NCBI RefSeq assembly: GCF_018449475.1
Contig: NZ_JAHCQH010000025.1
Location: forward strand, 1 to 64,000
Direction: 5' to 3'
DNA: 64,000 bases
Source of the DNA: Ancylobacter radicis
GTDB lineage: Bacteria; Pseudomonadota; Alphaproteobacteria; Rhizobiales; Xanthobacteraceae
Part shown: piece by piece, positions 1 to 8,923 of the stretch
Layout: each line of letters begins with the position of its first letter
Position numbering within the stretch: position 1 is the stretch's first letter
Translations under genes and position numbers: made by a program
The notes under the pieces: generated by a model
What the model was told of the DNA's origin: nothing
The model's database searches: none
The model's input: only the letters and a program-made list of their open reading frames with translations

Positions 1-370
1 CGCGTGCGGGGCGCCGGGGACGGCGTGTCGGTTGGCTGAGTGAAGGCTTGCACCACCTTTTAAAACAAAGGTGCAGGCGGCCGCCGGTGGCGTCCGCCCC
101 GGTGCCCCGCGCGCCCTTCAAAGGGCTGTCGGCGCCTGACGCAGAACCCCGGCCGCGAGGCGGCGCGGGGCTTTTGGTGCGGGCCTTCGTTCCAACCGGC
201 AAAGGCGAGGGTGTCGCCTGCGGGTGCCGATCGCGTCGATCGCCGCGCACCGTCCGTCGGGAGGGGCGAGCCCCCGGACAACCTCGCGACCTTTCATCGG
301 CGCGAGAACCATCATTGCTTTAGGTATGGGGTTCTGGGACGATCATTGCGCAGCAAAGTTGATTGTGGAC
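1..370. other. Region without a recognisable gene
   Basis: No open frame here has a start, codon pattern or motif I can support as a gene. The stretch holds one GC-rich hairpin followed by CTTTT (entered separately) and the promoter and leader of the cytochrome gene that follows. It may contain the 3' flank of a gene lying left of the window. Confidence 0.5.
147..174 (+). terminator. Possible intrinsic terminator
   Basis: CCCCGGCCGC (147-156) can pair with GCGGCGCGGGG (160-170), with one internal mismatch or bulge and a GAG loop, followed by CTTTT. It would end a plus-strand transcript entering from the left edge. The T tract is short, so this is tentative. Confidence 0.35.
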
Positions 371-1405
371 ATGACACGTCACGTTTTTTACCGCCTCACC
401 GTCATCGTCGGTCTTGCCGTTGCGCTGGCGTGTTCGACCCAGCGGGCCTTTGCTCAAACCGATGCCGCGCCCCCCTTGCCGAAGACGGATGTCGTGGTTT
501 GGCACGTTCCGGCCTTCGATGCCCTGCCGGATGACGAGAATGGCCGGCTCGCCCGCTATGGCCGCTCCATCATCGAGGCGACTTATGCGCATATCGGCCC
601 GGACGTCGCCAATCCGGCAGCCCGCTATGCCGGCAACAATCTGGCCTGCGCGAACTGCCATTTGCGCGCCGGCCTGAAGAAATTCGGCCTGCCGTTAATC
701 GGCGCGTCCGCCGATTATCCCGCCTACAGCGCCCGCAGCGGCACGGTCAGCTCGCTGTTCGACCGGGTCAATCAATGCCTGAAACGCAGCATGAACGGGC
801 AGCCGATGCGGGAGGAGGATCGCCCGATGCAGGCGATCCTCGCCTATCTCGACGTCCTCTCGACCAATATTCCGGCAGATGCGACGATCACCGGGGCCGG
901 CGCGGGCGCGATGCCGGAGCTGGATCGGGCGGCGGACCCCTCACGCGGCGCGATCGTCTATGCCCGCAACTGCGCGGACTGCCATCGCCGCGATGGCCTC
1001 GGCGTCAGGCGCAACGCGGTCTTGCCAGAGATGGGCTATGCCGTCCCGCCGCTCTGGGGACCGGACAGCTTCAACGACGGAGCGGGCACGGCGCGGCTGA
1101 TCACGCTCGCCAACTTCGTCCATGACAACATGCCGAACGGGACCTCCTGGATCGCCCCGACGCTGAACCCGGACGACGCCTGGGACGTGGCGGCCTTCGT
1201 GCTGTCGCAGCCCCGGCCGCAACTGGCGGGCATTGAGCGCGATTTCCCCGACCTGCTGCTGAAGCCGGTGGATGCCCCCTATCCGCCCTATGCCGACCGT
1301 TTCCCCGTGGAGCAGCATCGCTTCGGCCCCTTCGCCCCGATCCGGGCGGACATCGCCCGGCTGAAAGAAACACGTGGGGAAATCCCCAATCCGAATATCC
1401 GGTGA
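371..1405 (+). CDS. Diheme c-type cytochrome, TsdA-like (thiosulfate dehydrogenase family)
   Basis: 344 residues. A Sec signal peptide covers roughly residues 1-29 and ends in AFAQ, so the protein is periplasmic. Two haem-binding CxxCH motifs are visible, C93-A-N-C-H97 and C201-A-D-C-H205, in the two-domain layout of TsdA, which couples two thiosulfates to tetrathionate. The segment around C136 (QCLKRSMNG) matches the place where TsdA supplies an unusual Cys axial ligand to the first haem; this is from family knowledge, not shown here. An in-frame open stretch extends upstream to 224, but the ATG at 371 directly precedes the signal peptide and is preferred. No sulfur-oxidation genes flank it, so the substrate is not certain. 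Confidence 0.75.
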   Translation: MTRHVFYRLTVIVGLAVALACSTQRAFAQTDAAPPLPKTDVVVWHVPAFDALPDDENGRLARYGRSIIEATYAHIGPDVANPAARYAGNNLACANCHLRAGLKKFGLPLIGASADYPAYSARSGTVSSLFDRVNQCLKRSMNGQPMREEDRPMQAILAYLDVLSTNIPADATITGAGAGAMPELDRAADPSRGAIVYARNCADCHRRDGLGVRRNAVLPEMGYAVPPLWGPDSFNDGAGTARLITLANFVHDNMPNGTSWIAPTLNPDDAWDVAAFVLSQPRPQLAGIERDFPDLLLKPVDAPYPPYADRFPVEQHRFGPFAPIRADIARLKETRGEIPNPNIR

Positions 1406-1792
1406 CGGCGACGGCACGGACGGTTGGCGATGCAGGCGTGATGCCCCCGCCGCAACGCCATGTGACGCGCGACGGGTCCAAGTTCCAGTTCGGCACCAAT
1501 GATCCCAGCCATTTCGCCCTCACGCGCATCTGCTGCCTCGGCTGAAACAGAGGCACCGTCCCCGCATCGTCACCGTGCCGGCGGAGCGGGACTCGGCTGA
1601 GACCTGCGGGGGCGGCCGCGCGAGGAAGGAAGGGGCATGGCGACCCCGGATGACCTTGCGGGAGCGCCGCGCCGGCCGGGCATTCCCGCAATGCCTTCCC
1701 GGCCCGGCCAAACCTTGCCCTTATCCGCCTTTCGGCGTAAAAGCCCGCCCTCGCCCGAGCCTGTGAATGGCAGGGCCGTCAGGAGAATGATC
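1406..1792. other. Intergenic region upstream of asd with a hairpin
   Basis: 387 bases between the cytochrome and asd. It contains a 34-codon open frame (entered separately) and a hairpin at 1674-1704: GGCCGGGCATT pairs with AATGCC and CCCGGCC across a TT bulge, with loop CCCGC. The hairpin has no T tract, so it is not a typical terminator; it could sit in the asd leader. Nothing else is recognised. Confidence 0.4.
1441..1545 (+). CDS. Candidate 34-residue peptide ending in an Ile-Cys-Cys-Leu-Gly tail
   Basis: ATG at 1441 to TGA at 1543. By my count 29 of 34 codons end in G or C, as in real genes of this genome. The composition (Lys, Phe, Gln, Asn, Asp, His) is unlike the Arg/Pro/Ala-rich translations of non-coding GC-rich frames. 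The peptide ends TRICCLG. A GTG three bases upstream (1438) is an alternative start; no strong Shine-Dalgarno is visible. It could be a leader peptide, a remnant of a longer gene, or chance. I do not recognise a family. Confidence 0.3.
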   Translation: MPPPQRHVTRDGSKFQFGTNDPSHFALTRICCLG

Positions 1793-2830
1793 ATGGGCTA
1801 CAAGGTCGCCGTCGCCGGTGCCACGGGTAATGTGGGCCGCGAAATGCTCGACATCCTCGCCGAACGCGGGTTCCCCGCCGACGAGGTGGTCGCGCTTGCC
1901 TCCCGCCGTTCGGTCGGGACGGAGGTTTCTTTCGGCGACAAGACCCTCAAGGTCAAAGCCCTCGAACATTACGATTTCTCCGACACCGACATCTGCCTGA
2001 TGTCGGCGGGCGGCGACGTGTCCAAGGAATGGTCGCCGAAGATCGGTGCCCAGGGCTGCGTGGTGATCGATAACTCCTCGGCCTGGCGCTATGATTCCGA
2101 CGTGCCGCTGATCGTTCCCGAGGTGAATGCCGACGCCATTGTCGGCTTCACCAAGAAGAACATCATCGCCAACCCGAACTGCTCGACCGCCCAGCTGGTC
2201 GTCGCGCTGAAGCCGCTGCACGATCTGGCGACCATCACCCGCGTCGTCGTGGCGACCTACCAGTCGGTCTCCGGCGCCGGCAAGGACGGGATGGACGAGC
2301 TGTTCGCGCAGACCCGCGCCGTCTTCGTCTCCGACCCGATCGAAGCCAAGAAGTTCCCCAAGCGCATCGCCTTCAACGTCATTCCTCACATCGACGTCTT
2401 CATGGAAGACGGCTACACGAAGGAGGAATGGAAGGTGATGGTGGAGACCAAGAAGATTCTTGATCCCAAGATCAAGCTGACCTGCACCGCCGTTCGCGTT
2501 CCCGTCTTCATCTCGCATTCGGAAGCGGTGAACGTCGAGTTCGCCAAGCCGATCACCGTCGAAGAGGCCACCGAAGCCCTGCGTGCCGCGCCGGGCGTGC
2601 TGGTGGTCGATAAGCGCGAGCCGGGCGGCTACATCACGCCTTACGAGGCGGCCGGCGAGGACGCGACCTACATCTCCCGCATCCGCGAGGATGCCACGGT
2701 GGAGAACGGCCTCGCCTTCTGGTGCGTGTCGGACAATCTGCGCAAGGGCGCCGCGCTCAACGCGGTGCAGATCGCGGAAGTGCTGATCAACCGCAAGCTG
2801 ATCAAGCCCAAGGCCGCCAAGGCGGCGTGA
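1793..2830 (+). CDS. asd: Aspartate-semialdehyde dehydrogenase
   Basis: 345 residues, normal length. It reduces aspartyl-4-phosphate to aspartate semialdehyde with NADPH, the branch point to lysine/diaminopimelate, threonine and methionine. Seen: N-terminal nucleotide-binding motif GATGNVG (9-15), the catalytic cysteine in NPNCSTAQ (C130), and the SVSGAGKDG substrate loop. Two in-frame ATGs lie close together (1787 and 1793). AGGAG at 1781-1785 is correctly spaced only from 1793, so that start is chosen. A Lys/Ala-rich tail ends the protein. It appears to be a single-gene unit, followed by a palindromic repeat. Confidence 0.96.
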   Translation: MGYKVAVAGATGNVGREMLDILAERGFPADEVVALASRRSVGTEVSFGDKTLKVKALEHYDFSDTDICLMSAGGDVSKEWSPKIGAQGCVVIDNSSAWRYDSDVPLIVPEVNADAIVGFTKKNIIANPNCSTAQLVVALKPLHDLATITRVVVATYQSVSGAGKDGMDELFAQTRAVFVSDPIEAKKFPKRIAFNVIPHIDVFMEDGYTKEEWKVMVETKKILDPKIKLTCTAVRVPVFISHSEAVNVEFAKPITVEEATEALRAAPGVLVVDKREPGGYITPYEAAGEDATYISRIREDATVENGLAFWCVSDNLRKGAALNAVQIAEVLINRKLIKPKAAKAA

Positions 2831-2876
2831 GGCTGGCGGCGTAAGTCTGGCCGCGCGGAACCGGACGCACGTAGAT

Positions 2877-2962
2877 CGTCATGCCCGGGCTTGACCCGGG
2901 CATCCACGACGTCCCCTCGCCCCACGAAGACATAGATCCCCGGGCCACGCCCGGGGATGACG
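2877..2962. repeat. REP-type palindromic repeat
   Basis: Begins CGTCATGCCCGGGC, folds on itself with GACCCGGGCATCCACG, and closes with CCCCGGGCCACGCCCGGGG then ATGACG, so the outer ends CGTCAT/ATGACG are complementary. A second copy with the same left half lies at 11037-11114. This matches the extragenic palindromes common in Hyphomicrobiales. It lies between asd and the DUF1007 gene. Confidence 0.75.
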
Positions 2963-3102
2963 GCGAGACATCGGCGCACGAGACATCGGTGCCGTTGCGA
3001 GGCGAGGCTCTCGTCCACCCAACACGCCCCCCTCACCCGGAACCTGTCACCATTCCGCCGAACTCCACGGTCAAGATCACGGACGGTGCGGCAAGGACGG
3101 TG

Positions 3103-3744
3103 ATGCGGATGTTCCGGCGATTTCTCGGCGTGATGATCGCCCTGTGCGGGCTTGCGGGTCCTGCCCTCGCCCACCCCCATGTCTGGGTGACGGTGAATTC
3201 CGAGCTGGACTATGCCCCGGATGGAAGGCTGGCCGGCGTGCGCCACGCCTGGACCTTCGACGAGAGCTTTTCCACCTATGCGCTGCAGGGGCTGGAGACC
3301 GGCCCGGACGGCAAGCCGAGCGAGAAGACGCTCAAGGAACTCGCCCAGGTAAACATCGATTCCCTCAAGGAATTCGACTATTTCACCTATGCCAAGCGCG
3401 GCAAGCAGGCGATCGCCTTTGAACCGCCCAAGGATTACTACCTCACCTTCGACGGCACCTCGCTGACGCTGCACTTTACCCTGCCGCTGGCGACGCCCGA
3501 GGCGAAGAAGGGCTCGACCACGGTCGATGTCTACGATCCCACCTATTTCGTCGCCTTCCAGCTCGCCGATAACGACCCGATCAAGCTGGCCGGCGAGGCG
3601 GCGGGCTGCTCGCTGGCGCTACACCGGCCGGACCCGGCGGCCACCGGCACGACCACCCTGTCCGAGGGCTTTTTCAACGCGCTGACCACGGCCAGCAATT
3701 TCGGCTCGCAATTCGCCAATCGCGTGACGGTGACCTGCTCGTGA
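3103..3744 (+). CDS. DUF1007 family periplasmic protein (partner of NicO transporter)
   Basis: 213 residues with a signal peptide at about 1-22 ending ALAHPHVWV; the His-Pro-His at the mature N-terminus is typical of DUF1007 proteins. The family is nearly always encoded beside NicO-type nickel/cobalt transporters and is thought to be their periplasmic accessory. Here the stop overlaps the NicO start by four bases (GTGA), so the two are translationally coupled. The start is set at the ATG at 3103, five bases after AAGGA. The frame is open back to 2881, but that part translates the palindromic repeat and is not coding. The molecular role is not established. Confidence 0.8.
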   Translation: MRMFRRFLGVMIALCGLAGPALAHPHVWVTVNSELDYAPDGRLAGVRHAWTFDESFSTYALQGLETGPDGKPSEKTLKELAQVNIDSLKEFDYFTYAKRGKQAIAFEPPKDYYLTFDGTSLTLHFTLPLATPEAKKGSTTVDVYDPTYFVAFQLADNDPIKLAGEAAGCSLALHRPDPAATGTTTLSEGFFNALTTASNFGSQFANRVTVTCS

Positions 3745-4733
3745 ACCGTCCGGCCTCGCGCGGCGCACGGGTGGTGACGGGCGCCCTCGCCGGGCTTGCC
3801 ATCCTTCTGCTCGCCCATCCCGCGCTCGCCCAGTCGCCCTTCGGCGTCGGCGCGCCCACCCCGGCCGGAAACGTGCCCGGCGATATCGGCGGTGTCGCCG
3901 GCTTCATCCTTGCCAAGCAGGCGGAATTCTACCGGCTGCTCACCAGCGCCGTGCGGGCCTCCAAGCAGGATGGCCACGCCGTCTTCCTGCTCGGAGGCAT
4001 CTCCTTCGCCTATGGCGTGTTCCACGCCGCCGGCCCCGGCCATGGCAAGGCGGTGATCTCCTCCTACCTGCTCGCCAATGAGGCGACGCTCAAGCGCGGC
4101 ATCGGCCTCGCCTTCGCCAGCGCCCTCGCCCAGGCGCTGACCGCCATTCTGATCGCCGCGATCTTCGCGGTGCTGATCGGGGCGACAGCGGCGACGATGA
4201 GCCGGGCGGTCTACATCATCGAGCTCGCGGCCTATGGCCTTATCGTGCTGATCGGCCTGCGCCTCGCTTATGCCAAGGGGCGCGCGCTGATCGCCGCCTG
4301 GCGCGGGCAACCCGCCCATGTTCATGGCGATGATTGCGGCTGCGCGGACGGGCACGGCCACATGCCCGCTCCCGAAGAACTGCCCAAGGGCGGCGGCTGG
4401 CGCGAGTGGTGGGGAGCGGTGCTCTCGGTCGGCCTGCGGCCGTGCAGCGGGGCGATCCTGGTGCTGGTCTTCGCGCTGACGCAGGGCATCTTCTGGGTCG
4501 GCGCCGCCTCCACCCTGCTGATGGGCGTCGGCACGGCGATCACGGTGAGCGCCATTGCCGCGCTCGCGGTGTTCGCCAAACACGCCGCGGTGCGGCTCGC
4601 CGGCACAAGCCGGGGAGCGGGTGCGGTGGTGGTGCTGCGCGGCGTGGAATTCCTCGCCGCGCTGACGCTGATCGCCTTCGGCCTCGCGCTGATGTTCGGC
4701 TTCATGGCGACGGAGCGGCTGGGGCTCGGCTAA
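3741..4733 (+). CDS. NicO/RcnA-like nickel-cobalt transport membrane protein
   Basis: 330 residues, GTG start overlapping the preceding stop. An N-terminal hydrophobic signal (1-30) is followed by about six membrane segments. Family motifs seen: the histidine-containing segment HAAGPGHGKAV (95-105) and the RPCSGAILVL segment in the second half. Between them is a His/Asp/Cys-rich cytosolic or periplasmic loop (HVHGDDCGCADGHGH) suited to binding divalent metal. The family exports or imports Ni2+ and Co2+. Direction cannot be read from the sequence; RcnA-like members are exporters. No RcnR-type regulator or cobalamin riboswitch is seen nearby. Confidence 0.85.
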   Translation: MNRPASRGARVVTGALAGLAILLLAHPALAQSPFGVGAPTPAGNVPGDIGGVAGFILAKQAEFYRLLTSAVRASKQDGHAVFLLGGISFAYGVFHAAGPGHGKAVISSYLLANEATLKRGIGLAFASALAQALTAILIAAIFAVLIGATAATMSRAVYIIELAAYGLIVLIGLRLAYAKGRALIAAWRGQPAHVHGDDCGCADGHGHMPAPEELPKGGGWREWWGAVLSVGLRPCSGAILVLVFALTQGIFWVGAASTLLMGVGTAITVSAIAALAVFAKHAAVRLAGTSRGAGAVVVLRGVEFLAALTLIAFGLALMFGFMATERLGLG

Positions 4734-4750
4734 GCCCCCGCCAGCCCGCC

Positions 4751-5491
4751 TCAATCCTTCAGATAGTCGTGCACGACCTTGCCGAGGCCGAGCGTCAAAT
4801 CGGCCTTGATGTGCACGGCGGAGAGCACTTCCAGCACCGGCAGCTTGGCGACGTCGCAGATGGCATGGGGGAACAGGCCGAGCGCGGCCGGCCCGGTCCA
4901 CGCCTCCTGGATGGTGACCTCTTCGAGATAGTACTCGACCAGCTCCAGAATACGCGCCGTGCCATCCACATGCGGTATGATCTTCAGCAGCCAGCTCGGG
5001 GCGAGCATGGAGGCCATCACCGCGTCAGGATCGGCCTTCTTGTACTTGTAGCCCATGGTGCCGGAGGCGCAGAGCACGCTGCCATAATGCAGGTCCGCCA
5101 CCAGCACGTCGCTTTCCACCTTGAAGCTCGGCTTGGCGAGCTTCTTGGGGAAGCCCCAGAGTTCGCGCCCGCCGGCGATCGGCGCCTCGTCGTCGAGATA
5201 CATGGAGTGGACGAAGCCGCCCTTGCGGCCCTCGAACTCCACCGGGATCACCTGCCCGGTCTCGGTATAGTCCCCGAAGCCGGTGGAGTCCGGCATGCGG
5301 ATGAACTCATATTTGACGATCGGGTCGGTCACCTTCAGCGGCTCGGGAACCACCTTCTCCAGCGCCGCCGGATCGGTGCGGTAGGTGATGATGAGATATT
5401 CGCGGTTGAAGAAGCGGTAGGGGCCGACGGGATAGGCCGGATTGGTCAGCGGCATGGAATAGGCGGTACGGCGGACGTCCTCGATCTTCAT
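4751..5491 (-). CDS. adc: Acetoacetate decarboxylase
   Basis: 246 residues, normal family length. It decarboxylates acetoacetate to acetone and CO2 through a Schiff-base lysine. The active-site segment [12 protein letters not shown] carries adjacent lysines K116 and K117, matching Lys115/Lys116 of the clostridial enzyme, and E77 in the [10 protein letters not shown] segment matches its conserved glutamate. The gene stands alone, convergent with the NicO gene (17 bases apart). No CoA-transferase or thiolase is next to it, so the acetone pathway context is missing. Some members of this fold act on other substrates, but the lysine pair supports true decarboxylase chemistry. Confidence 0.88.
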   Translation of the reverse strand: MKIEDVRRTAYSMPLTNPAYPVGPYRFFNREYLIITYRTDPAALEKVVPEPLKVTDPIVKYEFIRMPDSTGFGDYTETGQVIPVEFEGRKGGFVHSMYLDDEAPIAGGRELWGFPKKLAKPSFKVESDVLVADLHYGSVLCASGTMGYKYKKADPDAVMASMLAPSWLLKIIPHVDGTARILELVEYYLEEVTIQEAWTGPAALGLFPHAICDVAKLPVLEVLSAVHIKADLTLGLGKVVHDYLKD

Positions 5492-5597
5492 GGCGTGCGT
5501 GTCCTCACATGCGGAGATGGCAGCCTAGCCGATTTGCCGCAGTGCGATAAAGGGCACGCCGCGACCGGCAGGCGAAATGGAAAGCCGCGAAACGGAA

Positions 5598-5621
5598 AGC
5601 GGCGGACCGAAGCCCGCCGCT
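5598..5621 (-). terminator. Terminator-like hairpin after the autotransporter gene
   Basis: AGCGGCGG (5598-5605) pairs perfectly with CCGCCGCT (5614-5621). Read on the minus strand, the hairpin is followed by a broken T tract (TTTCCGTTTC). It lies 34 bases beyond the autotransporter stop. Confidence 0.5.
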
Positions 5622-5654
5622 GTTGATTGACATCCATGCCGAGGCGGCCGGCGG

Positions 5655-8600
5655 TCAGAAGCGATAGACCAGACCGCCCCGCACCGCATTGGTCTCCACA
5701 TCGCTAGCGAACTCGCCCTCATAGCCGATGTTGAGCGTCAGGCTGGCGCCGATCTTGAGGTCGATGCCGGCGCCGAGCACGAAGCTGTCCTGCGCGATCG
5801 GCGCGCCCTCGACCGCGAAGGCGGCGCCGGTTTCGGCGAAGGCCATGGCCGCTTCCGGCGTCACATCGCCGAAGGCGTGGCGCCAGCCGAGCGTGGCATG
5901 GGGGGTGACGAGGCTCTTGCCCATTTCGATGGCGGTGGCGAGCCGCAGGCCGAGCGTCGAATAGGGCACGTCGAAGGACAGGCCCTGCGAGCTCAGCGCC
6001 AGACTGCCGCCATTCTCGGTGAAGCTGTCGGTCTCGATCCAGCTCCAGGCCATCTGGGCGAAGGGCTCGAAGGCGATGGCGTTGATCTCCGCCGCATAGG
6101 CGGCTTCGACGAAGATGTTGGCCGTGCCGCCATCATAGGAGGCATCGAGCGACTGGGTGAGGCCCATGAAGCTCGCCGTGCGCTGCGTGTCGGTGTCGGT
6201 CCAGCCATAGGAGGCGCCGCCGCGCAGGCGGAAATTCTCGATGCTGGTGCCGGCATAGGCGGCGATCAGGAAGGTCGAGGTGTCGGCGCTGCTCAGCCGG
6301 GCATCGACATCGGTGTTGGCCGACACATAGCCGGCGGCAAAGCCGAAGGTGGTGCGGTCGAGCGTGACGTCGCCGCCGGCCAGGAAGCCGCCGAGCGAGC
6401 TGTCGATCTCCGCCGCATTGCCGGTGGCGTCCGCCGTGCTCCACTGGCCGAAGCCCTGCGCCCAGGCGGCATAGACCGGGCCGACCGGCAGCGCCGGCGG
6501 CGCCTTGGTGACGATCGGGCTCTTGGTCGCCGGGGCGGGTGCCGCATAGGCGAGCGCCGGGCCACCGGAGGAGAGCGCCGCCATGGCCGGGCTGGCGCTG
6601 CCGGCCGCGCTCTGGCGCAGGCGGGCGGCCAGCGTATCGCCGACCAGGGTCGACTGCGTGTAGAGCGTGTTGCCGACCGAGGCATGGACCTCACCGGACA
6701 GCAGGTCGAAGCCGGTCGCGAACTGCGTCGTGTCGGTGGCCGTGGTGGCGGCCGTGAGATAGGAGGCCGCCGTACCGCCCGCTTCCAGCGCATTGGCCAC
6801 CGCCGCCTGATTGGCGGTCCGGGCGTAGCTCGCGAAGCTGGTACCGTTGCGGGTCAGCGTCAGGGTGACGGAGGCGCCGTCACGGCCGAGCGTCGGGTCG
6901 ATGAACAGGTAGTCCGCGCTCACCAGCGTGTCGAACTGGGTGGAGGGCGTCGTCGTGCTGGTGGCGGAGATGATGGTGTAGACCGTGCCGGCCACCAGCG
7001 GGCCGCTGGAGGAGAGCTGGACCGTGCCGCCATTCAGCGCCAGCGTGCCGGCGATGATCTGGTCGGAGGAGGTCTGGTCGATCTCCACCATATAGACCGA
7101 ACCGCTGTTGAAGGTGGCGGTGCCGGTCACGGTCACCGTGCCGATGGAATTGCCCGGCGAGACGGTGCCGCCACTCTCCACGGTGAGGCTCGCCACCGTC
7201 GAGTTGCCGGACAGCGTCGCGCCGTTCTCGAGGGTGAAGCCCGCGCCCGACAGCGAGCCGTTCAGCGTGAAGCTGCCGTCGATCTCCAGAGTACCGGTGA
7301 AGTCGCTCGTGCCGGTGGCGGTGATAACCGACCCTTCGCCGATCAGCAGCGTCTCGAAGCTCTGATACTGCGCCGTGTCGCCCAGCAGCGACAGGTCAAA
7401 GGTGCCCGTGCCGTCCAGCTCGAACGTATCGGTGCCGTCGCCGCCGGTGACAATGCCGACCACCGTGCTGCCGATATGGTAGATGAACAGGTCGTTGCCG
7501 CCGCCCATGTCGATGGCCGTGGCGTTGTCGCTCTGGATCAGGCTGTAATTCTCGATCGTGTCGTCATTGTCGCCCACCAGGGTGATGGCGACGCCATCCG
7601 AACGGATCGTGCCCTGATTGATGATGGTGGTGGCGAAAGGCGCCGCGCCGCCATTGCTGTCGTCGATCAGGATGGCCCGCCCGACATCGTCGGAACCGTC
7701 ATTGGCATAGTTGTCATAGGCCTCGATCACGGCGCCGGCGTAATTGTAGATCGTGCCGCCGCCGGCCGCGATGCCGTCCGCCGTGTTGGGGATGCCGTCA
7801 TTGGTGCCGGTCGCGCCGGTGCCCTGCACCGTGCCGTAATTGTAGAGCAGGATCTGGCCGTCGACATCGATGCCGTCGCCATCGCCGTCCGGCACGCCGT
7901 CGGCGGTGCCGTCATCGTCGAGCAGGCCGGTCACGGCGCCGGTGATGGTGCCGTAATTGGTGATGGTCACCAGTGTCGAGCCGGTGCTGTCGATATTGAT
8001 GCCCGAACCGTTCTGGCCGGTGATGGTGGCGCCCGCCTCATTGGTGACGGTGGTCTCGCCGTCGCCGGTAATGCCGTGCTTGGCGCCGAGGATCACGCCG
8101 CCGGTCTTGTTGATGACCGTGCCGCCGGCCTCCTGGAAGTCCACGCCGTCGCCATCGCTGGTGAGGTCGGTGGACTGGATCAGGCCGTAATTGATCACCG
8201 TCCCGCCCGTGCCCGGGCGAATGGCGTCGGCGGTGCCCGACTGGATCGTGCCGTAATTGGTGATGGTCACCACGGCGGTGGCGGCGGTGACATTGGCGAG
8301 ATCGAAGGCCTGGCCGGTGGCCGAGCTGATCGTGCCGTTATTCGTCACATTGAGCGTGCCGTTGGCGAAATCATCGTTGATGCGGAAGGCATCGTTGGAC
8401 GAGGTGATCGTGCCGTTGTTGATCAGCGTGTAGATGCCGGTGATCGACCCGCCGCTGGTATCGAAGGCCCGCCCGCCGGTGCTGGTGACCGTGCCGTCAT
8501 TGGTGATGCTGACGCCATCGCCGGTCGCGGCGCCGTTCCACTGCACCGCGACACCGGAGACGGTGATCGAGCCCGTGCTGGTGATGACGCCGACATTGGT

Positions 8601-8732
8601 GCCCGACACCTGCTGCTGCGTGGTCGTCGCGGTCGAGATGTCGAACGAGGCGGCCACCGCGAGCGGCGAGGTGGCAATCACACCTGCGGCGGCAAGCGCC
8701 CACACGCTCGTCGACGAGCAGAAACGGTTCAT
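5655..8732 (-). CDS. Autotransporter (type Va) with beta-helix passenger
   Basis: 1025 residues. Signal peptide about 1-27 (ends AVAAS). The passenger, to about residue 740, contains many degenerate repeats of the type TITNYGTI/VINKTGG, the signature of a right-handed beta-helix, and an autotransporter-associated repeat near LTVESGGTVSPGNSIGT. The last roughly 275 residues (from GPVYAAWAQGFG) form a 12-strand outer-membrane barrel ending in the required aromatic residue (VYRF). Around residues 271-293 the passenger has an Asp/Gly-rich calcium-site-like stretch. The protein is presumably surface-exposed or released; adhesion is the usual role, but no ligand can be named. Confidence 0.9.
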   Translation of the reverse strand: MNRFCSSTSVWALAAAGVIATSPLAVAASFDISTATTTQQQVSGTNVGVITSTGSITVSGVAVQWNGAATGDGVSITNDGTVTSTGGRAFDTSGGSITGIYTLINNGTITSSNDAFRINDDFANGTLNVTNNGTISSATGQAFDLANVTAATAVVTITNYGTIQSGTADAIRPGTGGTVINYGLIQSTDLTSDGDGVDFQEAGGTVINKTGGVILGAKHGITGDGETTVTNEAGATITGQNGSGINIDSTGSTLVTITNYGTITGAVTGLLDDDGTADGVPDGDGDGIDVDGQILLYNYGTVQGTGATGTNDGIPNTADGIAAGGGTIYNYAGAVIEAYDNYANDGSDDVGRAILIDDSNGGAAPFATTIINQGTIRSDGVAITLVGDNDDTIENYSLIQSDNATAIDMGGGNDLFIYHIGSTVVGIVTGGDGTDTFELDGTGTFDLSLLGDTAQYQSFETLLIGEGSVITATGTSDFTGTLEIDGSFTLNGSLSGAGFTLENGATLSGNSTVASLTVESGGTVSPGNSIGTVTVTGTATFNSGSVYMVEIDQTSSDQIIAGTLALNGGTVQLSSSGPLVAGTVYTIISATSTTTPSTQFDTLVSADYLFIDPTLGRDGASVTLTLTRNGTSFASYARTANQAAVANALEAGGTAASYLTAATTATDTTQFATGFDLLSGEVHASVGNTLYTQSTLVGDTLAARLRQSAAGSASPAMAALSSGGPALAYAAPAPATKSPIVTKAPPALPVGPVYAAWAQGFGQWSTADATGNAAEIDSSLGGFLAGGDVTLDRTTFGFAAGYVSANTDVDARLSSADTSTFLIAAYAGTSIENFRLRGGASYGWTDTDTQRTASFMGLTQSLDASYDGGTANIFVEAAYAAEINAIAFEPFAQMAWSWIETDSFTENGGSLALSSQGLSFDVPYSTLGLRLATAIEMGKSLVTPHATLGWRHAFGDVTPEAAMAFAETGAAFAVEGAPIAQDSFVLGAGIDLKIGASLTLNIGYEGEFASDVETNAVRGGLVYRF

Positions 8733-8923
8733 GGCAGATCCCCAGCGTCAAATTCCCCGGAGCCTGCGCTAACGGGGCTGGATGACGGTAAGGTGACACA
8801 ATGACGACAGCCCGCAGCCTGTTGGCCTGCGCACGCAGCCGGCGGCCGGCTGTGACCGGGAGGCCACAGAACGGGTCACATAAAGCCTTAGGGAACCAAG
8901 GATTATTCAGCCGGAAGCTGCAT

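Noticed and set aside
7440-8480. Regularly recurring short DNA repeats, considered as a CRISPR array or minisatellite.
   Set aside because: The repeats are in frame, diverged and encode the NYGTI-type beta-helix rungs of the autotransporter passenger; there are no constant-length unique spacers.
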